Shown: positions 17,678-27,013, counted from the stretch's first letter. The stretch: 64,000 nucleotides of DNA from Palsa-504 sp963756575 (GCA_963756575.1 CAVWOM010000021.1:558001-622000), one strand, 5' to 3'. Numbers and translations: made by a program. The notes: generated by a model from the sequence alone, not told the origin.

Positions 17678-18982
17678 GTCCGCCGGGTCGCGCGGCGGGC
17701 GGGGCCGGGCGGGCCCGGCCGGGCGGCCGACGGCGATCGCTCCCATCGGCCGCCAGCCGTCCGGCAGGTCCAGCGTCCGGGCCGCGATGTCCTGGCAGAA
17801 CAGCGTGCTGGAGATCCAGGCCGAGCCGAGCCCGTCCACGGCCAGCGCGACGAGCAGGTTCTGCACCGCCGCGCCCATCGACACGGTGAACATGGCCTGC
17901 TCCGACTGGTTGCGCCGTTCGTCGGGGTAGTCGTGCGCCGCGTCGGTGACCAGGCACGGCACGATGATCAGCGGCGCCGCCCGGAGCACGTCCCCGCGGC
18001 GCAGCCGGCGGCTGATCTGCTCCTCGGTGAACCCGTCGCGGTGCAGGTCGGCGGTCCAGGCCGCGCGCATCGCGTCGAGCAGCCGGGCCCGGGCCGCGGC
18101 GGTCTCGCAGATCACGAACCGCCACGGCTCGCTGTGGTGCGGGGCGGGCGCGGTCAGCGCGGTGGCGATGGCCCGGCGGACGGCTCCAGCGTCAACGGGG
18201 TCGGCGGTGAACTCCCGGATGGTGCGGCGGGCCAGCGGCACGTCCGCCGAGCCGAACCGGAACATGTCCTCGTCGGCCGCCCTGATGAGGGCGCGGGCGC
18301 CCGGGCCGTCCGGCTCGGTGACCAGGCCGGCCAGGCCGCGCACCAGGGCCGCCGGCACCTGCCGGGCCTTGCCCTTGACCAGGTCCGCGGCGGCGGCGAT
18401 CTCGTCCGCGACGGCGGCCACGGTGACCTCGAGGATGTTGCCGAACGTGTCCGCCCCGCCGCGGTAGTCCAGGACCGGCAGGACCCCGGCCGCGCCGATG
18501 GCGTTGTCGGTCTGCCCGGCCCGCCACGGACGGCCCATGGTGTCGGTGACGATCACGCCGAGGGTTCGGCCGGTGCGGTGGTGCAGCGCCTTGCGCAGCC
18601 GCCGGGCCGACTCGTCCGGGTCCTCGGGCAGCAGCACGACGGTCCCGGGGGCGGTGTTGGACTCGTCGACCCCGGCCGCGGCCAGGACCAGGCCGTGCCG
18701 GGTCTGGGCGATCGTGGTGGCGCCGCGCCGGGCCACTACCCGTACCGTCTCCGCCTCGATGGCCTCGTCCCGGGAGGTGCTGACCACCCGGCCTTCGGCC
18801 TTGCTCACGATCTTGGACGTGATGACCAGGATGTCGCCGTCGCGCAGGTCCGGGACGGCCTCGGCCAGCAGCGCGGCCAGGTCGGCGCCCGCCGCGACCT
18901 CGGGCAGCCCGGCGACGGGCCGGACGGTGAACTCCGCGCCGGCACCGGCCACGCCGCCACCGGCCAGGTCCGGGCCGGCCAT
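17660..18982 (-). CDS. fbiB: Coenzyme F420:L-glutamate ligase with C-terminal nitroreductase-like domain, FbiB
   Basis: The frame is open much further, but ATG 18982 is the start: it overlaps the fbiA stop as TGATG and gives 440 residues, close to the mycobacterial protein. The N-terminal CofE-like half has DGDILVITSKIVSKAEGRVV, GVIVTDTMGRPWRAGQTDNAIGAAG and KGKARQVPAALVRG. The C-terminal half is an FMN-type nitroreductase fold (RRTIREFTADPVD, PAPHHSEPWRFVI). FbiB adds gamma-linked glutamates to F420-0, and in the two-domain actinobacterial form it builds the long poly-glutamate tail and acts on the dehydro precursor. It is translated from the same message as fbiA. Confidence 0.93.
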   Translation of the reverse strand: MAGPDLAGGGVAGAGAEFTVRPVAGLPEVAAGADLAALLAEAVPDLRDGDILVITSKIVSKAEGRVVSTSRDEAIEAETVRVVARRGATTIAQTRHGLVLAAAGVDESNTAPGTVVLLPEDPDESARRLRKALHHRTGRTLGVIVTDTMGRPWRAGQTDNAIGAAGVLPVLDYRGGADTFGNILEVTVAAVADEIAAAADLVKGKARQVPAALVRGLAGLVTEPDGPGARALIRAADEDMFRFGSADVPLARRTIREFTADPVDAGAVRRAIATALTAPAPHHSEPWRFVICETAAARARLLDAMRAAWTADLHRDGFTEEQISRRLRRGDVLRAAPLIIVPCLVTDAAHDYPDERRNQSEQAMFTVSMGAAVQNLLVALAVDGLGSAWISSTLFCQDIAARTLDLPDGWRPMGAIAVGRPAGPARPRPPRDPADFILTR

Positions 18983-19938
18983 CAGCCGAGCTCCTGGGCC
19001 AGGTCGAGCGCGGCCCGGGCGATCGCCGTGGTGGCCGGCAGGTCGCGCATGAGCAGCGGGAGCGCGCGGACCGCGATCGCGGCCAGCGCCGGGTCGTCCC
19101 CGAGGATGTCCGCCGTCGCCTTGTCCTGGTCGTCCACGAGCCAGCCGTCGATCAGCCCGGGGCCGTAGTGCGCGGCGACCGCGGCCGCCGAGGTCTCCAC
19201 CCCGATCGCGGTCAGGCAGGCGTCGGCCATGCCGCGCACCGGCGCGCCGCCGATGATGGGCGATACCCCGATCACCTTCTTGGCCGCGACCGCCGCCCTG
19301 ATGCCGGGCACCGCCAGGATGGTGCCGATGCTGACCACCGGGTTGGACGGCGGGAACAGCACCACGTCGGCGTCGCCGATGGCCTCGAGCACGCCGGGCG
19401 CGGGCCGGGCCCGTTCCGCGCCGGACGCGGTGATCCGGGCGGCGGGCGTCGCGGCGTGCAGCCGTACCCACCACTCCTGGAAGTGGACCTCGCGCTCGCC
19501 CGGCTCGGCCAGCGTCACGTGGGTCTCCACCGGGTCGTCGGACATCGGCAGCAGCCGCACCCCCGGCTGCCACCGGCGGCAGAGCACCTCGGTGGCGGCG
19601 GACAGCGGCTGGCCCTGGGCCAGCAGCTGGCTCCGCAGGATATGGGTGGCGAAGTCACGGTCACCGAGCGTGAACCAGTCCGGGCTGGCCCCGTAGGCGG
19701 CGAGCTCGGCGCGGATGCTGAACGTCTCCTCGCGCCGGCCCCAGCCCTGGTCCTCGTTGATCCCGCCGCCGAGGGTGTACATGACGGTGTCCAGGTCCGG
19801 GCAGACCCGCAGGCCGAACAGGGTGATGTCGTCGCCGGTGTTCCCCACGACGGTGATCTCGGCCTCGGGCACGGCTTGCTTCAGGCCCCGGAGATAACGG
19901 GCGGCCCCCACGCCGCCCGCGAGCACGGTAATGCGCAT
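18982..19938 (-). CDS. fbiA: 2-phospho-L-lactate/phosphoenolpyruvyl transferase FbiA (CofD)
   Basis: The 318-residue protein begins MRITVLAGGVGAARYL, the CofD GGVGA nucleotide-site loop. It also carries VVGNTGDDITLFGLRVCPDLDTVMYTLGG, RDFATHILR and PSNPVVSIGTILAVPGI. These segments are diagnostic of CofD/FbiA, which transfers the phospholactyl (or, in actinobacteria, phosphoenolpyruvyl) group from its GDP/GPP-activated donor onto FO to give (dehydro-)F420-0. It is divergent from whiB across about 340 bases, the arrangement I know from mycobacteria. fbiB follows with a one-base overlap. Confidence 0.93.
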   Translation of the reverse strand: MRITVLAGGVGAARYLRGLKQAVPEAEITVVGNTGDDITLFGLRVCPDLDTVMYTLGGGINEDQGWGRREETFSIRAELAAYGASPDWFTLGDRDFATHILRSQLLAQGQPLSAATEVLCRRWQPGVRLLPMSDDPVETHVTLAEPGEREVHFQEWWVRLHAATPAARITASGAERARPAPGVLEAIGDADVVLFPPSNPVVSIGTILAVPGIRAAVAAKKVIGVSPIIGGAPVRGMADACLTAIGVETSAAAVAAHYGPGLIDGWLVDDQDKATADILGDDPALAAIAVRALPLLMRDLPATTAIARAALDLAQELG

Positions 19939-20171
19939 AACTGTAAAGTGTGGCAGGTCCGTCGGGACGCCTCGGCCCGGCGCGGCTCGAGCCGCCGGCC
20001 CCGGACGGCCGCCTGACCGCCGCAGTCGGCCAAACCAGGTCAGGATAAGCCAAGAGTGACCGCCGATGACGCCGTGCTACGCGTGACGACTACCTTCAGT
20101 AGCCACTCAATTACTCTCGGTTATTTATCTCGCAACTCGGGCAATGGGGCGGCCTCTATCACCTTTTCCGC

Positions 20172-20201
20172 TTGACTTGAAGCAAGACACGCGGGTGTAA
20201 T
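20172..20201 (+). promoter_or_regulatory. Vegetative-type promoter for whiB
   Basis: TTGACT (20172-20177) and TGTAAT (20196-20201) are separated by 18 bases, close to the housekeeping sigma consensus. This puts transcription start near 20208 and gives a 5' leader of about 70 bases with a GGGAGGGAGG ribosome site. The rest of the 340-base gap to fbiA is AT-rich for this genome around 20100-20130, with no other element I can name. Confidence 0.6.
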
Positions 20202-20278
20202 TTCATTGATGTGATTCTCGCCCCCGGGGGAAGCAGGCGGCGAGATGGGGGCTCCGAGTGGGGAGGGAGGAATGCGCT

Positions 20279-20554
20279 ATGACTGAGGTCGTCGTCCCGC
20301 TGGCGCAGGTCTTCGTCAGTCCAGAAGAGGTAGACGAGCTGGGCTGGCAGGACCAGGCGCTGTGCGCGCAGACGGATCCGGAGGCGTTCTTCCCTGAAAA
20401 GGGCGGATCGACCCGGGAGGCCAAGCGCGTGTGCCGCAGCTGCGAGGTCAGGTCCGAGTGCCTGGAGTACGCACTCGAGCATGACGAGCGGTTCGGCATC
20501 TGGGGTGGCATGTCGGAGCGTGAGCGCCGCAGGCTGAAGCGCGCGGCCGTCTAG
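20279..20554 (+). CDS. whiB: WhiB-family iron-sulfur transcription regulator (WhiB/WhiB2 group)
   Basis: From ATG 20279 the product is 91 residues. GGAGG ends eight bases upstream; the in-frame GTG 20258 lies before that site and is unlikely. Four cysteines bind the [4Fe-4S] cluster: Cys29, Cys52, Cys55 and Cys61. After them come GIWGG (73-77) and the basic ERRRLKRAAV tail that contacts DNA. WhiB proteins act bound to the principal sigma factor. The position next to fbiA and upstream of the large glycosyltransferase fits WhiB of Streptomyces and WhiB2 of mycobacteria, which control septation in growth or sporulation. A good promoter is present. Confidence 0.93.
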   Translation: MTEVVVPLAQVFVSPEEVDELGWQDQALCAQTDPEAFFPEKGGSTREAKRVCRSCEVRSECLEYALEHDERFGIWGGMSERERRRLKRAAV

Positions 20555-20726
20555 GCCAGCTGGCCGGAGCCGGCGCACATCCCGCGTTCCCCGCACTAGG
20601 TGAGTTCGGGCTGTGTATCTTTAGACCTGCGCGAGCCCGGTGGGTAACCGCTCGCGCAGGTCCACGCGCTCTTGCCGGGCAGGTAGCCGTGCGAGGCGCC
20701 CTCGCCCAGGCCACCAGACAGGACCA

Positions 20727-23700
20727 TTGTCACAGAACGCAGCGCACCCCCGTCACGTCGTCACCGCCGTAGTGGTGGCCCACGACGCCGCCCGGCTGCT
20801 GCCGGGGCTGGTCAATGCGGTGCGCGAGCAGACATGTCCGGTCCAGCGCATCGTCGGGGTGGACACCGGCAGCCAGGACCGCAGCGGCTCGGTCCTGACC
20901 GAGCTGCTCGGCCAGGACGCGGTCTTCGGCGTGGAGGCGGACACCGGTTACGGCGCCGCCGTCACCAGTGCCCTGCAGCATCCCGCGGCCCGCCGGGCGC
21001 CGCGGTCCCCGGGTGACCCGGTGGCCGCGACCGAGTGGATCTGGCTGCTGCACGACGACTGCGAGCCGGCCCCGGACGCCCTCGACCAGTTGCTCGCGGT
21101 GGCCGGCCGCAGCCGGACGGTGGCGGTCGTCGGCCCCAAGCTGATGGACCTGTCCAACCGGCGCGTGGTGCGCGAGGCGGGCATCACCACCGACCGCGCG
21201 GGCCGGCGCCTGACCGGGGTCGAGCCGGGGGAGATCGACCAGGGCCAGCACGACGGCAACCGGGCCGTGCTGGCGGTCAGTTCGGCGGGCATGCTGGTCC
21301 GCCGGGACGTCTGGGATCAGCTCGGCGGCTTCGACGCCAACCTGCCGCTGTTCCGCGACGACATCGACTTCTGCTGGCGGGTGCACGCGGCCGGCTACGA
21401 GGTACGGGTGGTCACCGACGCGGTGGTCTATCACCGCGAGCTCTCCGCCCGGCAGGTCCGCCGGATGCCCGCGACCGGCGGACATCCACGCATGATCGAC
21501 CGGCGCAGCGCGCTCTACATCTTCGCGGTGAACCTGCCGCTGTGGCCCATGCTCGCGACCGTGACCGGCTGCGCCGCCGGGTCGCTGGTGCGCGCGACGT
21601 ACTTCATCCTCACCAAGCAGCAGCGCAAGGCGGCGGCCCATCTCGGCGCGGTCGCCTGGCTGCTGCGGCACCCGCTGCTGCTCAGGCGCGAGCGCAAGCG
21701 CCGGGCGGCCGACCGCAAGCATGGTTACGCGGTCCTGCGCGAGCAGTTGCCGCGCGGCCGTCCGCTGGGCACGCTCCTCGAGGCGGCCCTGGGCGTGCTG
21801 TCCCGCGGCTCGGGCTACAACAGCGGCGGCTCGCACCACGCCATGGTGGACGAGCCCGAAGACGACCTGCCGCTGCCCGCCACCGATTCCGCCACCCGGC
21901 GCGTGCTCACCAGCCCCGGCGTCCTGCTGTTCGCCGGCCTGGCCGTGGTCGCGCTGATCGCGGAGCGGTCGCTGACCGGCTCGGTGTTCTCCGGCTCGGC
22001 CACCCTCGGCGGCGGCGCGCTGGTGCCGGCCTGGACCGGGGCGGGCGGCCTGTGGCACGAGTACCTGGCCGGCTACCACGACACCGGCATCGGCTCGGCC
22101 GCGAGCACCCCCGCCTACATCGGCGTGATGGCGGTGCTGTCGACCTTGCTCGGCGGCAAGCCGTGGCTGGCCACGGACGTGCTGCTGCTCGGCGGCGTGC
22201 CGCTGGCCGGGATAACCGCCTATCTCGCCACCCGGCGGCTGACGCCGGTGCTGGCCACGCGCGTCTGGCTCGCGGCCAGCTACGCGCTGCTCCCGGTCGC
22301 GACCGGGGCGGTGGCGGCCGGCCGGATCGGGACCGTGGTGGCCATCGTCCTGCTCCCGCCGATCGGCGCCATGGTCGGCCGGATGCTCACCGGACAGCGT
22401 TACCCCGAGATGGCCCGGGCGGCCCGCCGGGCGGCCTGGGCAGCGGGCCTGCTGACCGCCCTCGTCGCGGCCTTCGTGCCGCTGGCCTGGCCGGTCGTGG
22501 TGATCGCGGCGGTCGCGGCCGCGGCGGCCTGGTCCTGGCTCGCCCCGCGGACCGTCGTCAACGCGGCCATCCTCGCCGTGGTGCCGGGCATCCTGCTCCT
22601 CCCCTGGACCTTCCACCTGCTCACCAGCCCGTCCGCGTTCTTCGGCGAGGCGGGCCTGGTCCAGCCCGGCCTGTCCGCGGCCGCCCTGCGGCCGGAGTCG
22701 CTGCTGCTGCTCAGCCCGGGCGGTCCCGGGCTGCCGCCGGCCTGGGTCACCGCCGGGCTCGTGCTGCCCGCGTTCGGCGCGCTGCTCGTCCGGCGGCGTA
22801 CCGTCCTGGTCTGGGCCGGATGGGGCATCGCGCTGGCCGGGCTGATCCTGGGCCTGGGGGTGAGCCGGGCCCGGCTCACCCCGCCGCAGGGCGGTATCGC
22901 CGTCTCCGCCTGGCCCGGCCTGGCGATCGCGATCGCCGCGGCGGGCTTGCTGGTGGCGGCCACGCCCCTGTTCGAGCTGGTCGTCCAGGCTCTGACCGGC
23001 AAGGCCGCCGCGCCCGGGAAGGACGCCCCGGCCGGGCGGGACGCGGCCAGCCGCGGGCGCGGGCTCGGCGCCGGCTGGCATTTCCTCGCCGCTCTTTTCG
23101 GGCTGGCGGCCGCGGTCTCGGCGCCCGCCCTGGCCGCCGGATACTGGCTGACCGACGGGCTGGGCGGACCGGTGGCCGCGGTGAGCTCGCCGTTCCTGCC
23201 CGCCTTCGTGGCCGCCGCCGCGACCGGGCCCGGCCGGCCCAGAACGCTGGTGATCCGGCAGGACGCCACCGGGATGTCTTACGCCGTGCTGCGCGACGCC
23301 GATCCGGTGCCGGGTGAGCCCGAGCTGGCCGAGACGGCTTCCTCCGTGGACGCCATAAAGGAAACGGTGGCCTCGCTGGCCGCCGCGGGCAGCGGCGACG
23401 CGGGCGACACCGGCCGGGCGCTGAGCCAGTTCGGCATCGGCTACATCCTGCTGCCCGGGCCGGTCGACCAGGCGCTGGCGAGCCAGCTCAACGCGGCCGC
23501 CGGGCTCCAGCCGCTAACCCGCGCGAGCGCGTACGACCTGTGGCAGGTCTCCGGGCCGGTGGCGCGCGTCCGCGTCCTCACCCCGGCCGGCGCCACGGTC
23601 GCCGTCCCCTCGGGGCCGGTCGACGCGAACACGACCATTGCCCCGGCCACCGCGGGCACGCTGGTGCTCGCGGAGGCCGCGGGCGGCTGGTCCGCGACCC

Positions 23701-24659
23701 TGAACGGCAAGCCGCTGACGCCGCTGGCCGCGCCGGTCGACGGGTGGGCGCAGGGCTTCAGGCTTCCCGCGGGCGGTGGCCACCTGGTCATCGCGCGCAA
23801 CCAGACGGCGAGGACCCTCAGCCTCAGCGTCGAGGCCGCCGCCCTGCTCGCCGCCTTCGTGCTCGCCCTGCCCGGCAGCCGGTCGTCGGCGGCGCCCGTC
23901 GTCAGCCCGGACGCCGTGCCCGTGACCGGCCGGCGGCAGGACCGCGCCGAGCGCACCCGGTCGGGCCGCCGGAAGGGCCGGTCCCGGGTCGCCCCGGCCG
24001 GCGCGGCGGCCAGCCGCGCTCAAGCCGAGGCCACCGCCCACGCCGAAGCGGCCCAGGCCGAGGCGGCCCGCGCGGAGGCGGCCCGGGCCGAGGTCGCGGC
24101 CGGGGTCGCCGCCCCCTGGGCTAGCGCCCGCACCGAGACCAGCGCCCGCACCGAGGCCGCGGCCTACGCCGAGACCGCCGCCTACCCCGAGACCGCCGCG
24201 TACCCCGAGACCGCCGCTCGCGCCGAGGCAACCGCTTACGCCGACGCCGCCGCCTACGCCGAAAGCGGCGGGGCGCGTCCTGAGCCCGCTACTCACGCCA
24301 AGGACGATGACACCCGGGTCGGCGTTGGCCCGATGGCGGGGGCAAGCGGGAGCCCGTTCGGCTCTCATTATGACGCCGGCTACGGTGCCGCGGCCAGCCC
24401 CCGGTACGGTTCCGGCGCGGACCCCGGCTATGGCGCGGACCCCGGTTACGGTGCCGACCCTGGTTACGGTGCCGACCCCGGTTACGGCGTGAACCCGACC
24501 CCGCCGCCCTGGGAGCGCCTGATCCCAGAAGCCCCAGACGGCCCCAGACGCCGACGGAGGCCGCACCGCGCCCTGGCCCGACCAGGCCGACCCGCTCACC
24601 ACCGCCCGGCCCGCCGACCCGGCCCCCCGGCCCCCCGGCCCAGCCCCCCGCTCCGCTGA
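20727..24659 (+). CDS. Very large membrane glycosyltransferase (GT2 domain plus multi-TM region), C-terminus frameshifted
   Basis: About 1310 residues from TTG 20727; an earlier in-frame GTG at 20640 is possible. The GT-A domain (residues about 10-260) shows GVDTGSQDRSG, LLHDDCEPAPDALDQLL (DxD-like) and FRDDIDFCWRVHAAGYEV. Then follow about a dozen hydrophobic segments (residues about 400-860), an extracytoplasmic region, one more TM and a long disordered tail with AEAARAEAA, AYAETAAYPETA and GYGADPGYGADP repeats. This is the large GT2 membrane protein found next to whiB in actinomycetes and likely works in envelope polymer synthesis. A 10-bp duplication at 24531-24550 shifts the frame. In the other frame the tail continues and stops at 24742-24744, overlapping the next ATG as TGATG. 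Confidence 0.8.
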   Translation: MSQNAAHPRHVVTAVVVAHDAARLLPGLVNAVREQTCPVQRIVGVDTGSQDRSGSVLTELLGQDAVFGVEADTGYGAAVTSALQHPAARRAPRSPGDPVAATEWIWLLHDDCEPAPDALDQLLAVAGRSRTVAVVGPKLMDLSNRRVVREAGITTDRAGRRLTGVEPGEIDQGQHDGNRAVLAVSSAGMLVRRDVWDQLGGFDANLPLFRDDIDFCWRVHAAGYEVRVVTDAVVYHRELSARQVRRMPATGGHPRMIDRRSALYIFAVNLPLWPMLATVTGCAAGSLVRATYFILTKQQRKAAAHLGAVAWLLRHPLLLRRERKRRAADRKHGYAVLREQLPRGRPLGTLLEAALGVLSRGSGYNSGGSHHAMVDEPEDDLPLPATDSATRRVLTSPGVLLFAGLAVVALIAERSLTGSVFSGSATLGGGALVPAWTGAGGLWHEYLAGYHDTGIGSAASTPAYIGVMAVLSTLLGGKPWLATDVLLLGGVPLAGITAYLATRRLTPVLATRVWLAASYALLPVATGAVAAGRIGTVVAIVLLPPIGAMVGRMLTGQRYPEMARAARRAAWAAGLLTALVAAFVPLAWPVVVIAAVAAAAAWSWLAPRTVVNAAILAVVPGILLLPWTFHLLTSPSAFFGEAGLVQPGLSAAALRPESLLLLSPGGPGLPPAWVTAGLVLPAFGALLVRRRTVLVWAGWGIALAGLILGLGVSRARLTPPQGGIAVSAWPGLAIAIAAAGLLVAATPLFELVVQALTGKAAAPGKDAPAGRDAASRGRGLGAGWHFLAALFGLAAAVSAPALAAGYWLTDGLGGPVAAVSSPFLPAFVAAAATGPGRPRTLVIRQDATGMSYAVLRDADPVPGEPELAETASSVDAIKETVASLAAAGSGDAGDTGRALSQFGIGYILLPGPVDQALASQLNAAAGLQPLTRASAYDLWQVSGPVARVRVLTPAGATVAVPSGPVDANTTIAPATAGTLVLAEAAGGWSATLNGKPLTPLAAPVDGWAQGFRLPAGGGHLVIARNQTARTLSLSVEAAALLAAFVLALPGSRSSAAPVVSPDAVPVTGRRQDRAERTRSGRRKGRSRVAPAGAAASRAQAEATAHAEAAQAEAARAEAARAEVAAGVAAPWASARTETSARTEAAAYAETAAYPETAAYPETAARAEATAYADAAAYAESGGARPEPATHAKDDDTRVGVGPMAGASGSPFGSHYDAGYGAAASPRYGSGADPGYGADPGYGADPGYGADPGYGVNPTPPPWERLIPEAPDGPRRRRRPHRALARPGRPAHHRPARRPGPPAPRPSPPLR
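24531..24550 (+). repeat. Exact 10-bp tandem duplication that changes the reading frame
   Basis: GCCCCAGACG occurs twice back to back. With one copy, the glycosyltransferase frame would read on as EAPDADGGRTAPWPDQADPL and end at 24744, overlapping the ATG of the next gene. With two copies the protein ends at 24659 with an Arg/Pro-rich tail. Confidence 0.85.
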
Positions 24660-24743
24660 ACCAGCCTCCCGGCGCGGACGCGGCGGGGCGCACGCGGCGC
24701 GGCACGGGAAGCCCCCACGCCGCCGACGGGGCGGTGACGGCTG

Positions 24744-26012
24744 ATGAGGGCCATCCATCTGGTGCCCGCCGCGGCGGTCCTGGTGGCGCTGGGCGCTATC
24801 GCCGGCGTCGCGCAGCTCGACCATCCAGCCGCCCCCCGGCAGGCCGCCGGCGCCGCCGTGACCCGGCCGGTGGCGGTCACCTCGGTGGCCCGCGCCTGCC
24901 CGCCCGCACCGGGCAGCGGCTCGGCCCCGGTTACCCTGCTGGGCGGCCGTGCGGGCCCGTCCGGCCCGGGGAGCCACATCGACTTGACCGCGCTGCCGCC
25001 GGCCGGCCTGACGCTGCGTCCGGCCAGCCCGGTCCGCGCGCAGAGCCCCGGCGTGCTCTCGCTGCTGACGCTGCCCGCCGGGACCGTCACCGGGAAGAAG
25101 CCGGGCCCGGTGGCCCAGGGCTGGTCGGTGACCGGCACGGGCTCGATGGCCCAGTCCATGGAGGCCGAACTCGCCGACAGCACGGGCCTGGCCAGCGTCC
25201 GCTGCGGCGCTCCTGGATCCGACCTGTGGTTCGCGGGGCCCGGACAGCAGAACGGCGCGTCGAAGATCCAGGTCGACCTGATGAACGTCGACTCGCTGAC
25301 CGCGAGCGCGGACATCACCGTCATCACCGACGCCGGCCAGGCCCAGGCCGGCAACGACACCGGGATCACGGTTCCGGCCCACCAGACCGTCACCGAATCC
25401 CTTGCCTCGGCGGCCAGCGGGTCCAGCGTGGTCGCGATCGAGGTGCACACCAGCATCGGCCGGGTCGCGGCCGCGGTGTCGGAAAGCGCCTCCTCCAGCG
25501 GCCCGCCCAGCTGGCTGCCCAGCACCGCCGCGCCGTCCACCAGGCTGGTGATTCCGGGGATACCGCCGTCCGGCAGCGCCGCCGAGCTGTTCGTCGCGGA
25601 CCCGGGGGACTCGAGCGCCAAGGTGACCGTGACCGCGATCACGCCGCAGCAGAACTTCCAGCCGTTCGGCAAGCAGTCGGTCGACCTGCCCGGCCAGTCG
25701 GCTTCCTCCGTGGCCCTGTCGCCGCTCGGCGGCACCACGGCCGCCCTCGTTATCACCTCGGACGTGCCGGTCGTGGCCGGGGTGGTGGTGCCCGGCAGCG
25801 CCGCCACCGCGGCCACCGCGACCGCCGCCGCCACCGCGGCCACCGCGCCGACGGGCACCGCGGCCACCGCGCCGATCAGCGAGCAGGCCGTGATCGCGGG
25901 CAACACCAGCGGCTCCGGCCTGGCCGCCTCGGTCGTGTTCTCCGCGCCGGGCGCCGCCGGGCGGGCCCGGCTGACCGAGATCGCCCCGGCCAGCCAGGCG
26001 GCGGCGGCGTGA
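24744..26012 (+). CDS. DUF5719-type secreted protein, main part
   Basis: The 422-residue product begins with a short basic N-terminus and a hydrophobic segment (VPAAAVLVALGAIAGVAQL), a signal peptide or anchor. The body has the long Thr/Ser/Ala/Gly-rich beta pattern I know from actinobacterial DUF5719 proteins that follow the giant GT2 gene. Residues about 355-385 are an Ala/Thr repeat (ATAATATAAATAATAP). The frame ends at TGA 26010, but the family's C-terminal part continues in another frame from 26009 to 26263. Its ATG overlaps the ancestral stop of the glycosyltransferase, so the two gene products probably act together outside the membrane. Function is unknown. Confidence 0.65.
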   Translation: MRAIHLVPAAAVLVALGAIAGVAQLDHPAAPRQAAGAAVTRPVAVTSVARACPPAPGSGSAPVTLLGGRAGPSGPGSHIDLTALPPAGLTLRPASPVRAQSPGVLSLLTLPAGTVTGKKPGPVAQGWSVTGTGSMAQSMEAELADSTGLASVRCGAPGSDLWFAGPGQQNGASKIQVDLMNVDSLTASADITVITDAGQAQAGNDTGITVPAHQTVTESLASAASGSSVVAIEVHTSIGRVAAAVSESASSSGPPSWLPSTAAPSTRLVIPGIPPSGSAAELFVADPGDSSAKVTVTAITPQQNFQPFGKQSVDLPGQSASSVALSPLGGTTAALVITSDVPVVAGVVVPGSAATAATATAAATAATAPTGTAATAPISEQAVIAGNTSGSGLAASVVFSAPGAAGRARLTEIAPASQAAAA

Positions 26013-26263
26013 CCGCCAGCCAGGTCGTGTCGGTCAAGGCCGGGCGCACGCTGGCCGCACCCGTTGCCCCGCCGCACGGGGCCAGACACGGTTCGCCCTT
26101 CGCGGTCGTCATCACGCCGCTGCCCGGCTCGGGGCCGCTCTACGCGGCCCGGGTGGAGACGCAGGGGCAGAACTCCGTCGTCTCGATCATCCCGGCCGCC
26201 AGCGCCCTGACCACGATCAGCCTGCCCCCGGTCCGCGACTCCTACGACGCGATCAATCCTTGA
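26009..26263 (+). pseudogene. C-terminal piece of the DUF5719 gene in a shifted frame
   Basis: In this frame GTG 26009 overlaps the TGA of the main part as GTGA, and the product reads VTASQVVSVKAGRTL ... SIIPAASALTTISLPPVRDSYDAINP, a natural end for the protein. The join lies in a GCG-repeat at about 25996-26009. One extra base there restores a single frame (AAAAVTASQ). It is either a one-base deletion, a sequencing error in a GC-rich tract, or a translationally coupled second ORF. I favour a broken single gene. Confidence 0.6.
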
Positions 26264-26269
26264 GCAAGG

Positions 26270-26785
26270 TCAGCCGAGCTCGCCGAAGCTGGGGTCGATG
26301 ACCTCCGGGTCCACCCCGAGGATCTCGGCGAACTCCTCGACCACCACGTCGTAGAGCAGCTCGCTCAGCTCGTCCTCGTCTTCGGCCCGGGCCATCAGCG
26401 GCCGCCGGAACAGCACGATGCGCGGGCCGGCCGCCGGATGGTCCGGGTCGCTGGTGTCCTCCGTGGCGCGGACGATGCGGGCCAGCGGCACGCCGTCGCC
26501 CTCCATGATGTCGGCGTCGGGCACTTCCTGCACCGCGAATTCCACGTCGGAAAGCTCGGTCTCCCAGCGCGGCTCGAGCCGCGCCACCGCCTCGAGCACC
26601 AGGTCGTCGAACTGCTGGGACCGGCTCCGGTACAGCGGGAGGCCGGGCGGCACGAGCAGGCCGCGCAGCCCGCGTCCGTGCCGGTCACGCCGCCGCGGCC
26701 GGATGCCGGAACCCGGCCTGGGCCCCGAGCTGGGATTCGGCCCGGAACCGGGGCCTGGCCTGGCGCCGCCGTCACCGGTCTGCAT
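26270..26785 (-). CDS. Metallopeptidase-family protein (DUF1025/Rv3259-like) without HExxH
   Basis: The 171-residue protein starts at ATG 26785; the open frame upstream to 26890 is unlikely because a leaderless-type -10 box (AGCGTA on the + strand, 26794-26799) sits eight bases before the ATG. A Gly/Pro/Arg-rich N-terminus leads to the domain with SQQFDDLVLEAVARLEP, VEFAVQEVPD and IVLFRRPLMARAEDEDEL. The helix that carries HExxH in the zinc peptidases reads VVVEEFAEILGVDP, so the metal ligands are absent, as I recall for the actinobacterial branch. It is divergent from DUF3499, matching the gene order of M. tuberculosis. Confidence 0.7.
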   Translation of the reverse strand: MQTGDGGARPGPGSGPNPSSGPRPGSGIRPRRRDRHGRGLRGLLVPPGLPLYRSRSQQFDDLVLEAVARLEPRWETELSDVEFAVQEVPDADIMEGDGVPLARIVRATEDTSDPDHPAAGPRIVLFRRPLMARAEDEDELSELLYDVVVEEFAEILGVDPEVIDPSFGELG

Positions 26786-27013
26786 AGTCACCGAGCGTAT
26801 CTGATCAGCCGTTATGCTGGGTAGCCGCGCCGGCGCGGGAGATCCGCCGGGCCCCCGGCCGACTCGGGCAACCCGCGCAAAGCGCGACACGACCGCGGCG
26901 TGATGCCTTGGGTGATGGCTTTACCGGCCGCGGACAGATACCGTCACGGTTGTATCGTCACCGTCCCGGTTCCGGGACGTGGGTCCCTTGGGTGATGTGA
27001 GCGAGGTGGATTG

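Noticed and set aside
20730..23081. 783-codon minus-strand frame across the large glycosyltransferase
   Set aside because: Low-complexity Gly/Arg/Gln/Asp translation, no start context, opposite a recognisable gene.
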